DNA from: Planctomycetota bacterium
GTDB taxonomy: Bacteria > Planctomycetota > Planctomycetia > Pirellulales > Pirellulaceae
DNA: 64,000 nucleotides
Assembly (NCBI GenBank): GCA_014381825.1
Contig: JACNKX010000185.1
Coordinates: 53,816-117,815, forward strand
Reading direction: 5' to 3'
Of the stretch, positions 24,855 to 33,495 are shown piece by piece. Under the pieces are notes generated by a model, which ran no database searches, had not been told where the DNA came from, and saw only the letters and a program-made list of their open reading frames with translations. Both the position numbers and the translations under genes were made by a program. How positions within the stretch are numbered: position 1 is the first letter of the stretch; each line of letters starts with the position of its first letter.

Positions 24855-25916
24855 TCAATCGAACAGCTTCGACTGATCATCATCGCTTCCAGAATTCTTC
24901 GGCGGCTCCGTTTTTAAATGGTTGTAGGATTTCACCGTCGCCATACGACCGCGCGGAGTACGAACAAGTAACTCGCTTCTCAGCAAGAACGGCTCCACGT
25001 CGTCGGTCAACGTGTCGACGGCGACATTCATCGTGTGCGCAATCGCTTCGATTCCGGCGGGGCCGCCGCTGAAGACTCGCATCAGCGTTTCAAGATACTG
25101 GCGTTCGTGCGGGCCGAGCCCAAGATCGTCGACACCGGCCATTTCGAGCGCGGCGTTGGCGACTTCGGTCGTGATATGTCCGTTGGCTCGACTGTCGGCG
25201 TAATCACGTAGCCAGCGGAGCAAGTTATTAGCAACTCGCGGAGTACCGCGACAGCGTCCGGCGATCATTTTCGCTGCGTCATCGTCCAATTGCACTTTCA
25301 GCTTGCGAGCGTTTCTTCGAGCGATCTCAGTTAGATCGGTGACGTCGTAGAACGCAAGGTGTTCCCGAATCTGAAATCGGTCACGCAACGGAGCCGACAA
25401 CATGCCAGATCGCGTCGTCGCCCCAATCAGTGTGAAGCGCTTGAGCGGCATGTTCAACGTGCGAGCGTTCACACCGTCTCCCAAAACGATATCGATCCGA
25501 AAATCTTCCATCGCGGTGTACAGATACTCTTCGACGGATCGAGGAACGCGATGGATTTCGTCGATGAACAGAATGGAACCTTCGCTCAAGTTCGTGAGGT
25601 AAGGCAGCAGGTCTTTGGGCGCCGTCAATCCCGCACCATTGGCCATTTGCTTTGTGGCACCCATTTCGTTCGGGATGCAATGCGCGAACGTCGTTTTACC
25701 CAGACCGGGCGGTCCATCAAACAGAATGTGCCCCAGCGCTTCGCCACGCTTCTGCGCGGCGTCGACGGCGATTTCCAATCGCTCTCGCACCTCACGTTGC
25801 CCGACCATGTCGCGCATCGTCTGCGGGCGCAAGTCGCGATCGTCATCCTCTGGCGGCTCGGGCACGCCTTCTAACACAGTCTCTCGCGGCATCGTCGGTG
25901 TCAGCTCCATCCTCAT
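24855..25916 (-). CDS. ruvB: Holliday junction branch-migration ATPase RuvB
   Basis: 353 residues. RuvB is the hexameric AAA+ motor that drives branch migration with RuvA. Walker A GPPGLGKTT, Walker B FIDEIHR, sensor 1 GATTRSGMLSAPLRDRF with the arginine finger and the C-terminal winged helix (RTPRGRMAT) are all present. DLRPQTMRDMVGQ is the standard N-terminal entry. It starts 16 bp after a zinc-ribbon gene and is the last gene of the ruvC-ruvA-zinc-ribbon-zinc-ribbon-ruvB run. A start at Met3 is also possible. Length and motifs are normal. Confidence 0.97.
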   Translation of the reverse strand: MRMELTPTMPRETVLEGVPEPPEDDDRDLRPQTMRDMVGQREVRERLEIAVDAAQKRGEALGHILFDGPPGLGKTTFAHCIPNEMGATKQMANGAGLTAPKDLLPYLTNLSEGSILFIDEIHRVPRSVEEYLYTAMEDFRIDIVLGDGVNARTLNMPLKRFTLIGATTRSGMLSAPLRDRFQIREHLAFYDVTDLTEIARRNARKLKVQLDDDAAKMIAGRCRGTPRVANNLLRWLRDYADSRANGHITTEVANAALEMAGVDDLGLGPHERQYLETLMRVFSGGPAGIEAIAHTMNVAVDTLTDDVEPFLLRSELLVRTPRGRMATVKSYNHLKTEPPKNSGSDDDQSKLFD

Positions 25917-25932
25917 CAGACAAGCACGGTAA

Positions 25933-26997
25933 TCAGCAATGATTGCTGCGCATCATAGCAGACACCGGAGTCGCCCGGTACGCGTTGCGAACGCCTTGCG
26001 CCCCGTGCTCGCCCGCATCCGATGTCGCAATTGCACCGCCAAGCCCGAGCAGTCCAAGGATCGTCAGCAGGATTGCGATCCCGATAATGATTGCGAGGAA
26101 TACCTTTTTCCAAGATGTCGGAGCCTGTCCCGTCGCTCTTCCAGTTTGGCCGTTGATCAAGAATCGAAAGACGCGATCTTGGTACCGGTAGGCCATTACC
26201 CAGATCGGCAACAAGACCGGCTCGCTCGACAAACCTTCGAGACGAACGTTGACCTTCAGCTTTCGGTTGCGACCAGGTACGTATTGCGCACATGCGTCGC
26301 GTTCAAGATTTTCCAGCCCTGCCCGTGCCAATGGCCTGGCATACTTACGCTGAACACGGAACTGCTCGACGATGACGTTGTCGAGATCAATCTGGTCCGG
26401 AGCGACACCACGAGCAATATCGAAGGGACATAATTCGGAAGTCTCGCCAGGCGTGAGGACGCTGCTCGCGCCAACGAGCAGTCCCAAGTAGCTGCCGCGA
26501 TGCTCGCCGGACATCGGCACCCAATCACCACGAGCTCCGAACGGCGTTTGGCTCGAATCGGCTGTCCAGTACGTAAATGTTTTAGCCGCGAATACCCAGT
26601 AAGGAACATAAACCGCCGTCATCGTCGTGACAGCAGCTCGCTCAGAGAGGTCGCTCGGACGCCAGAACCCTTTGCCCAGCCAACGGCGCATCGTCGCCAC
26701 GGCACTATCGCGATCGACCGCTAATGGAACGACGCGATTGGGAGCCAACGCTTTCGCATCGGGCTTGTTTTCGAGATGACTGGAACCGCAAAACGGACAG
26801 CGCAGCGTTTGTGCGCTGGCATCGTAGCTCATCGAGGCACCGCAACCCTGGCACTCGAAGTTGTGTCGGAACGTTTGAGTCGAATTCTCGGCGACCGATT
26901 GCCGCTCGGGAGCTTCCGTGCCACAATTCGCGCAGAACAGATCTTCCTCGTCGACGAGGGCTTGGCAGACCGAACATTTCTGAAGGAGGTCAGACAT
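25933..26997 (-). CDS. Zinc-ribbon membrane protein, second of a tandem pair inside the ruv operon
   Basis: 354 residues. Two zinc ribbons lie at the N-terminus: C8-x2-C11 with C22-x2-C25 (CSVC and CANC), then a TFIIB-like ribbon CQGC and CPFC near residues 49-72. The middle 200 residues form a beta-rich domain with WVFAAKTFTYWTAD and a closing block FLINGQTGRATGQAPTSW. A single hydrophobic helix (IIIGIAILLTILGLLGLGG) near residues 290-310 anchors it in the membrane. The NGQTG block and TFIIB-like ribbon occur in a broad bacterial family often misnamed primosomal protein N'. It is clearly paralogous to the gene before it. The ATG overlaps the previous stop by 8 nt, and ruvB begins 16 bp after it. 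Function unknown. Confidence 0.78.
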   Translation of the reverse strand: MSDLLQKCSVCQALVDEEDLFCANCGTEAPERQSVAENSTQTFRHNFECQGCGASMSYDASAQTLRCPFCGSSHLENKPDAKALAPNRVVPLAVDRDSAVATMRRWLGKGFWRPSDLSERAAVTTMTAVYVPYWVFAAKTFTYWTADSSQTPFGARGDWVPMSGEHRGSYLGLLVGASSVLTPGETSELCPFDIARGVAPDQIDLDNVIVEQFRVQRKYARPLARAGLENLERDACAQYVPGRNRKLKVNVRLEGLSSEPVLLPIWVMAYRYQDRVFRFLINGQTGRATGQAPTSWKKVFLAIIIGIAILLTILGLLGLGGAIATSDAGEHGAQGVRNAYRATPVSAMMRSNHC

Positions 26998-28114
26998 TTT
27001 GCGCGAGCATCACTCCACCGACTACTAATCCAATCAACAAAACCACCGCAACAATCAACATAGTGATGCGTTGCCATGACAGTGGCTTATCACCGACGCA
27101 TTTGCCAGTCTGACCATTCACGAGAAAGCGATAGACCTGATCGCGATATCGGTAGCTCAAAATATAAACCGGCAGTAAACAAAGATCCGAGTTGATCGAG
27201 TGGAAACGCGTCGACAGTTCAAGTGCGCGATGTGTGTTGCCGGGCAGGAAGGCGGCAACATTGTTCCGCTCGCGGTTATAAAACTCCTGCTGGCAAATCT
27301 GAAGAGCGGCGTCGCGTTCGATCGAATACTCTTCCGACAACCATCCGGCGAGGTAGTACGGTTCGTAACGCTTGAGCGCCGGCAAATTGAAAGGCTTGAT
27401 GCGTTCGGCTTGTTTTTGCGGAAGACCTTTGCTGCCAGAAACCAGATAGCCGGCGTAGTAATGATGATGATTTCCTGACAGCGGCCACCATTCCGTTTCG
27501 CGAACTTGCCTCGTATGCGTAGTCGTATTCCCCTTCGAATCAGTTGTTGTATAGGTTTCGGTGCGGTACCAGTATTCGCCAATCGTCGCGGACCAGCGAC
27601 TTTGAGCGAGCATCGAAAACGACCAGAAAGGCAGATAAACTCCCTGCTGTTTGTCAGCAAGTGTTGCTGTGCGTAAATCGCCAGGACGAAACCACGCGTT
27701 TTCCTTAATCCACTCGCGGAACTTCTCTTGCGCCTGTTCACGTGTGACGCCGAAACCGACAATGAATTCAGGACGCTGCCGATCGGTCCATTGCTGCAAT
27801 TCGACGACGTAGGTCGAGTCGCAAAAAGGACAGACATAGCTGCGCTGCTCAGCTGTTGTCGCAACTTCGCTGCCGCAGTTATCACAGCGGAAACGTTTTT
27901 GGCCGCTCTCGATCGTTTCAGGGACGACGCTGGCTTCAACGACGTGAGCGAGACCACATGCCGCGCAGAATTTGTCTTCCGCTTCAATTGGACAGCCACA
28001 AGCTTCGCAAGGTCGCCCTTGAGGAGTTGCCGCGTCTTGGTCGATGATTGGTTCGTCGGCTTCTCCTTGCGTCGACGATTCGATGTATTCAATCTCGGCC
28101 ATGACTTTGCTCAT
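26990..28114 (-). CDS. Zinc-ribbon membrane protein, first of a tandem pair inside the ruv operon
   Basis: 374 residues from ATG 28114 (ATG 28102 is an alternative). N-terminal ribbon CEACGCPIEAEDKFCAACG, then a second ribbon CDNC and CPFC (FRCDNCGSE, YVCPFCDS). The middle domain (YLPFWSFSMLAQSRWSATIG) and the FLVNGQTGKCVGDKPLSW block match the neighbouring paralogue. A C-terminal helix (MLIVAVVLLIGLVVGGVML) anchors it. The start lies inside ruvA, overlapping by 26 nt or 14 nt depending on the ATG, so translation is coupled to ruvA. What a membrane-bound zinc-ribbon protein does with Holliday-junction enzymes is not known; a membrane-stress or localisation role is possible but unproven. Confidence 0.78.
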   Translation of the reverse strand: MSKVMAEIEYIESSTQGEADEPIIDQDAATPQGRPCEACGCPIEAEDKFCAACGLAHVVEASVVPETIESGQKRFRCDNCGSEVATTAEQRSYVCPFCDSTYVVELQQWTDRQRPEFIVGFGVTREQAQEKFREWIKENAWFRPGDLRTATLADKQQGVYLPFWSFSMLAQSRWSATIGEYWYRTETYTTTDSKGNTTTHTRQVRETEWWPLSGNHHHYYAGYLVSGSKGLPQKQAERIKPFNLPALKRYEPYYLAGWLSEEYSIERDAALQICQQEFYNRERNNVAAFLPGNTHRALELSTRFHSINSDLCLLPVYILSYRYRDQVYRFLVNGQTGKCVGDKPLSWQRITMLIVAVVLLIGLVVGGVMLAQNV

Positions 28115-28721
28115 AAATCGCCGTCAACAGAGCGTTAACGTCCTTGAAGCGTTTCTTCGTCTCCAGAACCGCGTCAATTAACTGCTTGGCGTCCGATTCA
28201 CTATGCCCCAAAGCACACAACGCTTGGAACGTATCCTCGACCACATCGCGCTGACCGTCATCGGCGGCACTCGGTTCGTCACGTCCAACCAGCAACGCGA
28301 ACTTCGGCATCTTGCGACGCAGCTTGGCAATGATTCGTTCTGATGTCGCCGCTCCGATTCCGGGCAGCGTCGACAAGCCTTTTGTGTTCTGCTCTTCGAT
28401 CAAAACCGCCACATCTTGCACTGGCTTGACCATTGCTCGCAACGCTTTCTTGACGCCGACCCCATCGACCGAGCAAAACATCTCAAAAAACTCGCGTTCC
28501 ACTTTGCGAAGAAAGCCGATGAGGCGAGGCGTCAGACGCCCGTGCGCAGGATTGCCTTCCATGTAATGAATCGTGTGGAAGCTGACGGTCGTTCCAACTT
28601 GTGATTGAAGTTGCCGTCGATTGAAGTCGGGAATCAAAACCTGATATTCAAACGGCTCAACAGAAACCGTAACCGCATCGTCTTCGACCGAGAGCAACTC
28701 GCCGGTAAGCTTCGTAATCAA
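28089..28721 (-). CDS. ruvA: Holliday junction DNA-binding protein RuvA
   Basis: 210 residues, the normal RuvA size. The N-terminal OB fold begins [19 protein letters not shown]. The paired helix-hairpin-helix motifs include the [14 protein letters not shown] and [17 protein letters not shown] blocks. A flexible acidic linker precedes domain III ([19 protein letters not shown]), which contacts RuvB. It starts 21 bp after ruvC and ends inside the zinc-ribbon gene. RuvA holds the junction in square-planar form and loads RuvB. Confidence 0.96.
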   Translation of the reverse strand: MITKLTGELLSVEDDAVTVSVEPFEYQVLIPDFNRRQLQSQVGTTVSFHTIHYMEGNPAHGRLTPRLIGFLRKVEREFFEMFCSVDGVGVKKALRAMVKPVQDVAVLIEEQNTKGLSTLPGIGAATSERIIAKLRRKMPKFALLVGRDEPSAADDGQRDVVEDTFQALCALGHSESDAKQLIDAVLETKKRFKDVNALLTAIYEQSHGRD

Positions 28722-28742
28722 GGCTGTTCTTTCAGGGTGAGA

Positions 28743-29255
28743 TTAGGCGACCTTTCGCCCAAGGTGATGGTGACACAAAGCAATCGCGAGCGCATCAGCG
28801 ACGTCGGCTGGTTCAGGTGGCGCAGCCAGACCCAACTCCTGGCAAATGGCTAACTGCATTTGAACCTTCGGCGCTCGACCGTTTCCGGTGAGCATTCGCT
28901 TGACTTGGGTCGATGCATAATGCCGGATTGGGATTTGTCGTTGTGCTGCCGCCAGACACAAAACTCCTCGCGCATGCCCCATCAGAATCGCAGTTCGTGG
29001 ACGCTCGTAGTGTGAATAGAGTTCTTCGATTGCCATGGCGGCGGGTTGAAAGGCATCAAGAACCTCGTTCAGCCCCGCATACAGCTCGCATAACCTAGCC
29101 TCAAGTGAACGATCCTTTCCGCCACGGATGACGCCTCCCTCGGTGAGTTTCGGCCCAGCGGCAGTGATCTCCAGAACTCCATACCCCGTGATGTTGAGCC
29201 CGGGATCGACACCAAGAATCTTCTCACCGATTACTGTCGCTTCTGTCATGACCAT
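28743..29255 (-). CDS. ruvC: Holliday junction resolvase RuvC
   Basis: 170 residues. The RNase H-like fold and acidic site are intact: Asp in LGVDPGLNITGYG, Glu in MAIEELY, and DVADALAIALCHHH carrying the last two acids. RuvC cuts Holliday junctions symmetrically after RuvAB migration. It is the first gene of the ruv run. ATG 29255 or ATG 29249 could start it; the difference is two residues. Confidence 0.95.
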   Translation of the reverse strand: MVMTEATVIGEKILGVDPGLNITGYGVLEITAAGPKLTEGGVIRGGKDRSLEARLCELYAGLNEVLDAFQPAAMAIEELYSHYERPRTAILMGHARGVLCLAAAQRQIPIRHYASTQVKRMLTGNGRAPKVQMQLAICQELGLAAPPEPADVADALAIALCHHHLGRKVA

Positions 29256-29317
29256 CCTTGCGCGATCCCGCTGTTTGACGACAACCGGCGTTCCTATTTA
29301 TTGACCGAGGCGCCAAG

Positions 29318-30934
29318 TCAACCCAGTCGCCAAGTCGTTCCCTCTTTACGATCTTCTAACGTGATGCCTGCTGCGGTGAGATCGTCTCGAATTCGATCGG
29401 ACATGGCGAAATCCTTGTTCGTTCTGGCATCGGCGCGCATCTGGATGAATGTCTGAACTAGTTTGTCCAATACTACTTCGACGCCCCCAGAACTAGTAGA
29501 CGTCACGGGCTTGAGGAACAATCCCAAAATGGCTGCCAACTCTCGCAATGTTTCGACGCCACGAAGGAACTGATCTATGGCAGCCTGCGTCCGCTTCGAT
29601 GCTTCTTCAAGATGTTGCTGATCCGCAAACTTGTTCAACGCGCCAAGCAAGTTAAAGAGTTCGCTGACGGCACCGCCGGAGTTGAAGTCGTCATCCATCT
29701 TGGCAAGATACGTATCGCGGTAGTTTTTGACTTCTGCAAGCAGGCCGCTATCGCTTGGCGCAAAGTCACCTTCGCTCCTCTGGGTGTTCAACTGGCGATC
29801 ATCGCCAGCAGCAAGATAGAAAGTGCGACCGGCGATCCGTTCGTAGCGTTCAAAGAAAACATAAAACTTGTCGAGCGCGATCGCCGCTTCATCCAGTGCG
29901 GCCTCGCTGTACACGACAGTACTGCGATAGTGCGTCTTCAGCAGGAAGAAGCGAATCTTTTCACCGCCGTGTCGCTCGATTTGACCACGTAAACCACCGG
30001 CCCCTGCCGAACGGCTCATCTTTCCGCTCGCCGCTTGTTCCACCGACTCTTCTGCTTGTGACTCGCGGTCGCCCTTGCCACCCACTTTGCCAGCTTCTCC
30101 CGACCGCAGCAGTCCGTTATGCATCCAATACTTCGCCATTGGCGTGCCGTGACAGCATTCGCTCTGTGCGATTTCATTTTCGTGATGCGGGAACATCAAG
30201 TCCAATCCGCCACCGTGAATGTCGAACGATTCCCCGAGCAGCCGACGACTCATCGCGGAACATTCGATATGCCACCCTGGGCGTCCTTGGCCCCAAGGGC
30301 TGTCCCACGCGGGCTGACCAGCCTTGGCTGATTTCCAGAGCGCGAAGTCGCTGGCCGAGCGTTTCTTCGCCGCAGCTCCGCCACCTTCGCCTTGTTGATC
30401 ATCCGCGGAACGATTGCTGAGCTTTCCGTACTGCCGATCCTTTTGAACGTCGAAGAAAACGTCGCCGTCCGATTCGTAGGCGAAGCCCTTCTCGATCAAG
30501 CCTTCGATGAAACCGACGATCTCGTCCATGTTCTCAGTCGCTCGAGGCATGCTCGTGATCTGATCGACGCCCATCGCCAAAAGGTTCGCACAGTAGTCCA
30601 TCGTCATCTCAGTTGCCACTTGGGACATCGAGATCCCGCGTTCTTGCGATTGAGCGATCAGCTTGTCGTCGACGTCCGTGATATTGACGACCCAATTCAC
30701 CTCAAAGCCGTTATAGGTTAGGTATCGCTTGATCGTGTCGAAGATTACGGGTCCAACCATGTGGCCGATGTGAGCTTCTTTGTAAACCGTCGGTCCGCAG
30801 AGATAGATCCCGACCCGCCCCGGCGCGATCGGCTCGAAAAGCTCTTTTGTCTTCGTCAACGTGTTGTAAAGGCGAATACTCATCAAGCTTTGACCTTGTG
30901 TCAATTCCGTGGTGGGTGCAGTGGCAGTTGACAT
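29318..30934 (-). CDS. cysS: Cysteinyl-tRNA synthetase with an insertion before KMSKS
   Basis: 538 residues from ATG 30934, preceded by AAAGGA at a suitable distance; starts at 30979 and 30883 are also open. Class I signatures are clear: HIGH in YKEAHIGHM, zinc ligands in [15 protein letters not shown] and [13 protein letters not shown], and a KMSKS-like GKMSRS. Between the standard MHNGLL and KMSRS segments lies an extra 25-30 residue, Gly/Glu/Lys-rich stretch ([14 protein letters not shown] and on), unlike the short E. coli connection. A second Gly/Ala-rich insert ([12 protein letters not shown]) occurs earlier. The enzyme charges tRNA-Cys in the cytoplasm. ispF ends 85 bp upstream on the same strand. 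Confidence 0.95.
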   Translation of the reverse strand: MSTATAPTTELTQGQSLMSIRLYNTLTKTKELFEPIAPGRVGIYLCGPTVYKEAHIGHMVGPVIFDTIKRYLTYNGFEVNWVVNITDVDDKLIAQSQERGISMSQVATEMTMDYCANLLAMGVDQITSMPRATENMDEIVGFIEGLIEKGFAYESDGDVFFDVQKDRQYGKLSNRSADDQQGEGGGAAAKKRSASDFALWKSAKAGQPAWDSPWGQGRPGWHIECSAMSRRLLGESFDIHGGGLDLMFPHHENEIAQSECCHGTPMAKYWMHNGLLRSGEAGKVGGKGDRESQAEESVEQAASGKMSRSAGAGGLRGQIERHGGEKIRFFLLKTHYRSTVVYSEAALDEAAIALDKFYVFFERYERIAGRTFYLAAGDDRQLNTQRSEGDFAPSDSGLLAEVKNYRDTYLAKMDDDFNSGGAVSELFNLLGALNKFADQQHLEEASKRTQAAIDQFLRGVETLRELAAILGLFLKPVTSTSSGGVEVVLDKLVQTFIQMRADARTNKDFAMSDRIRDDLTAAGITLEDRKEGTTWRLG

Positions 30935-31019
30935 ATCAATCCTTTGAATAGTCGTTGTTCGGTCCCCAAACAGACGCATTTTTCGCAGAGCGAAACGCGA
31001 CTATCGCGAGCAGAGTGAT

Positions 31020-31529
31020 CTAGGTGCGAGCTTCTAGCAAGACGACGCACTGCGCCATTATGGCCTCTTCCTTTCCAACCGAGTCGACCCCTTCGCCAGT
31101 TTTCGCTTTAACGCCTACCGCGTCGAAAGCGATCTCCAAGATTGCGGCAATTCTTTTGCGAATCGCTTCCTTATGCGTGCCGAGTTTAGGTCGCTGTGCG
31201 AACACGATGCAGTCTAGGTTAACGACTCGAAAACCCGCCTCGACGACCTTTGCGTAGGCCAGTGTCAACATCTCAGCAGAGTCTCGATTACGGTTTGCTT
31301 CGTCGGTGTCCGGAAACGACTCGCCGATATCGCCCAAGGCCGCTGCTCCGAGGATTGCATCGGTGATTGCATGTAACAACACATCTGCGTCGCTATGACC
31401 GACAGCATGTCGATCGTGCGCTATCTCAATGCCACCAATACGAAGCGGGCCGCCTTCGGCGAGGCGGTGCGTATCATGGCCAATGCCGATCCGTTGGTTC
31501 GTCGTTTGGATTCCTTGTTTTTCGTCAAT
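31020..31529 (-). CDS. ispF: 2-C-methyl-D-erythritol 2,4-cyclodiphosphate synthase IspF, non-ATG start
   Basis: IspF makes MEcPP in the MEP isoprenoid pathway, as a Zn-dependent trimer. The ATG/GTG-based reading from 31382 (120 residues) loses the N-terminal metal site. Reading upstream in frame gives RIGIGHDTHRLAEGGPLRI and then VGHSDADVLLHAITDA, which restores the metal-binding Asp and His (GHDTH) and the HSDAD loop. No ATG exists in this extension; the first usable start is TTG 31529, giving 169 residues. ATT codons farther up are possible. IGESFPDTD and AKTGEGVDSVGKEEAI complete the family pattern. A hairpin (ACGGCG with CGCCGT) lies in the leader just before the TTG and could limit initiation. 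Confidence 0.88.
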   Translation of the reverse strand: MDEKQGIQTTNQRIGIGHDTHRLAEGGPLRIGGIEIAHDRHAVGHSDADVLLHAITDAILGAAALGDIGESFPDTDEANRNRDSAEMLTLAYAKVVEAGFRVVNLDCIVFAQRPKLGTHKEAIRKRIAAILEIAFDAVGVKAKTGEGVDSVGKEEAIMAQCVVLLEART

Positions 31530-31600
31530 TTAACGGCGTTCGCGAGCCAATACTGAATCGCAATTACGCCGTAAGTTAGGCGTTCTGGTGCAAGCAGCGG

Positions 31601-31629
31601 ATTATAGCGAAAGGAAGAAAAAGCGACAA
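31601..31629 (-). promoter_or_regulatory. Sigma70-like promoter for ispF-cysS
   Basis: On the minus strand TTGTCG (31629-31624) is followed after exactly 17 bp by a perfect TATAAT (31606-31601). It lies just after the stop of the glycosylase gene and would give a leader of about 65 nt to the TTG of ispF. Confidence 0.7.
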
Positions 31630-31640
31630 CGCGAGCCGAA

Positions 31641-32315
31641 TTAACGCATCAGACGCTTGGCGTCTCGGAACACACGATCAAACATTGGTTCAGTCAGGCG
31701 TCCCGTCAACGTGTTCTGCTGGCTGGGGTGGTAGCTGCCCAGTAACCAGCGATCCTCCGCGAGCTTTGCCTGGGCACCATGTCCGAATTTGGGTTGTTTT
31801 CCGACCCACCATTTGCGTCGTTTCGCTTCCGCAATCATGGCCTTCCAAGCGAGTTGCCCCAAAGCCAGAAACACGCGAACCGGAAGATGGTCAATCGTTT
31901 GCTGCAGAAACGGCCGACAATGTTGGACTTCATCCAGAGTTGGTTTGTTATCGGGAGGTGCGCATTGGCAAACGGCCGTGATTGCGCAGTTCACGAGTTT
32001 CAAACCATCATCCACCGTTGATGAGTTTGGTTGGTTGGCGAAGCCGGACTTATGAAGAGCACGAAACAACCAATCGCCGCTGCGGTCGCCGGTAAACATG
32101 CGACCCGTCCGATTCGCTCCATGTGCCCCCGGAGCGAGCCCAACGATCAACAACTTCGCGCGCGGATCGCCGAAGTTGGGCACCGGCTTGCCCCAATAAT
32201 CGAAATCTTGGTAGGCACGTCGCTTCTCACGAGCGATCTTCTCACAATGTTGCACGAGCCGAGGACATCGCACGCAGCTGATGATCTCTGCGTTCAGCTT
32301 GTCCCAGGCTTTCAT
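31641..32315 (-). CDS. Uracil-DNA glycosylase, family 5 (UDGb-like)
   Basis: 224 residues. Motif [20 protein letters not shown] and motif [12 protein letters not shown] match family 5 UDG, in which the usual catalytic Asp/Asn of motif A is Ala. The Fe-S cluster cysteines are visible: C14, C17 and C24 in [12 protein letters not shown], plus CQC near residue 117. Family 5 enzymes remove uracil and other deaminated bases (hypoxanthine) from DNA. There is a 21-bp gap to the upstream CBS gene, so the two are probably co-transcribed. Confidence 0.9.
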   Translation of the reverse strand: MKAWDKLNAEIISCVRCPRLVQHCEKIAREKRRAYQDFDYWGKPVPNFGDPRAKLLIVGLAPGAHGANRTGRMFTGDRSGDWLFRALHKSGFANQPNSSTVDDGLKLVNCAITAVCQCAPPDNKPTLDEVQHCRPFLQQTIDHLPVRVFLALGQLAWKAMIAEAKRRKWWVGKQPKFGHGAQAKLAEDRWLLGSYHPSQQNTLTGRLTEPMFDRVFRDAKRLMR

Positions 32316-32336
32316 GAATGCGCTTTCGCGGCGGTG

Positions 32337-33191
32337 TCAGGAGCACATCGCATCCAGCATCGCGCGGAGTACCATCTCTTCTGTCACGACACCAAGCAGG
32401 CGTCCGGCTTGATTAACGACAGCGATCGCTTGTCGCCGATGTTCGATCATCAGGTTGGCAGCGCTACTGAGTCGCTCGCCGGGACGAATTGTAGGCGCTG
32501 ATGCGGCTAGTGCCAAGATTGACGCAGCGCGTTCCGCCGGTAACTGTTCTCCAAACAAGTCGTGCAAAGTTTGTTGAAGCTTTAACACGCCCAAGTCGCG
32601 GCGCGAAACAACTCCGAGTGGCAAATCACCGCGCACCACAGGAATCGCGTCAGCCTGTGTAAGGTGCATCAACATCGCAGCGTCATCGAGCGATGCGTCG
32701 GAATCGAGTGGTTCGCAAGGCGACTGCATCGCCTCGCTCACCGCAGTGCAAGCTGCCAGCGATTCGCCATAAGAGAATTCGCGAAGAAAGTCGCTTGTGG
32801 TTGCCAGCGCCGTCAAATATCGATCCGTGAGTACCGGCACAGAGTGAATTCCGTATTCCAGCAGAGTCCGTAATGCGGTTACTGGTGACTCGTTCTGCTG
32901 AATGCTTAAAACGCGCGGCGACATGACTTCCCTGACGGCCTGAGTACGAATTGCCTCCCGCCGTTCGTCGCGTCGATCTTCGGATGCCGCGATGGCATTG
33001 GCCCCAGCTTCGAGTGTACGCACGAGATCTGAGATTGATAGCATCCCAATCAAGTGGCGCTGGTCGTCGACAACCGGCCAGTGATGATAATCGGCGTTCC
33101 CCAACACTTCGACCAGCTCGCCGAGCGTGGATTCGCCGGAGATGGCGATGGGATTATAGGTGACAATCGCGGATAGTTCAGTTTGCATCAT
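32337..33191 (-). CDS. Cytoplasmic protein with two CBS-domain pairs
   Basis: 284 residues from ATG 33191, with a neighbouring ATG 33188. Four CBS motifs can be recognised: DYHHWPVVDDQRHLIGMLSI, GIHSVPVLTDRYLTALATT, QADAIPVVRGDLPLGVVSR and RRQAIAVVNQAGRLLGVVTE. CBS pairs bind adenosine nucleotides (AMP, ATP, SAM) and regulate partner proteins; no enzymatic domain is attached here. The N-terminal TYNPIAISGESTLGEL is a typical CBS entry. It precedes the UDG gene by 21 bp. Confidence 0.88.
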   Translation of the reverse strand: MMQTELSAIVTYNPIAISGESTLGELVEVLGNADYHHWPVVDDQRHLIGMLSISDLVRTLEAGANAIAASEDRRDERREAIRTQAVREVMSPRVLSIQQNESPVTALRTLLEYGIHSVPVLTDRYLTALATTSDFLREFSYGESLAACTAVSEAMQSPCEPLDSDASLDDAAMLMHLTQADAIPVVRGDLPLGVVSRRDLGVLKLQQTLHDLFGEQLPAERAASILALAASAPTIRPGERLSSAANLMIEHRRQAIAVVNQAGRLLGVVTEEMVLRAMLDAMCS

Positions 33192-33495
33192 AAGCGTGGA
33201 CGGTCCGTACATCTCTCAGATTATCGACTCCATCGCGCCAAGAGTGCGCAAATCCCCTAGCTGCCAAACTCTACGACAAAAGAACGCACCCAGTCAGAGT
33301 TGGTGTGATTCTTCGAACACCTGCGCCGCCCATGAGCGAGAACGCGATTCGACTGTATCGATTGGACCGGTTGTTTCACTTCTTTGCCTTAGCTTCATGC
33401 CCGCAATTCCCGAACATACCGGACAAGACGCGAGACCGGCCCCCTACGTGCCGATGAACAATTGAAACCGCCTTTTCACTGGGAGCTACTTCGAT

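Noticed and set aside
27157..28092. Minus-strand open frame of 311 codons inside the first zinc-ribbon gene
   Set aside because: Ser/Arg-rich alternative frame; the zinc ribbons and membrane helix show the true frame.
31529..31581. GCCTAAC/GTTAAAT pair in the ispF leader resembling an attC site
   Set aside because: Too short, with only a hairpin in common; better explained as leader secondary structure.
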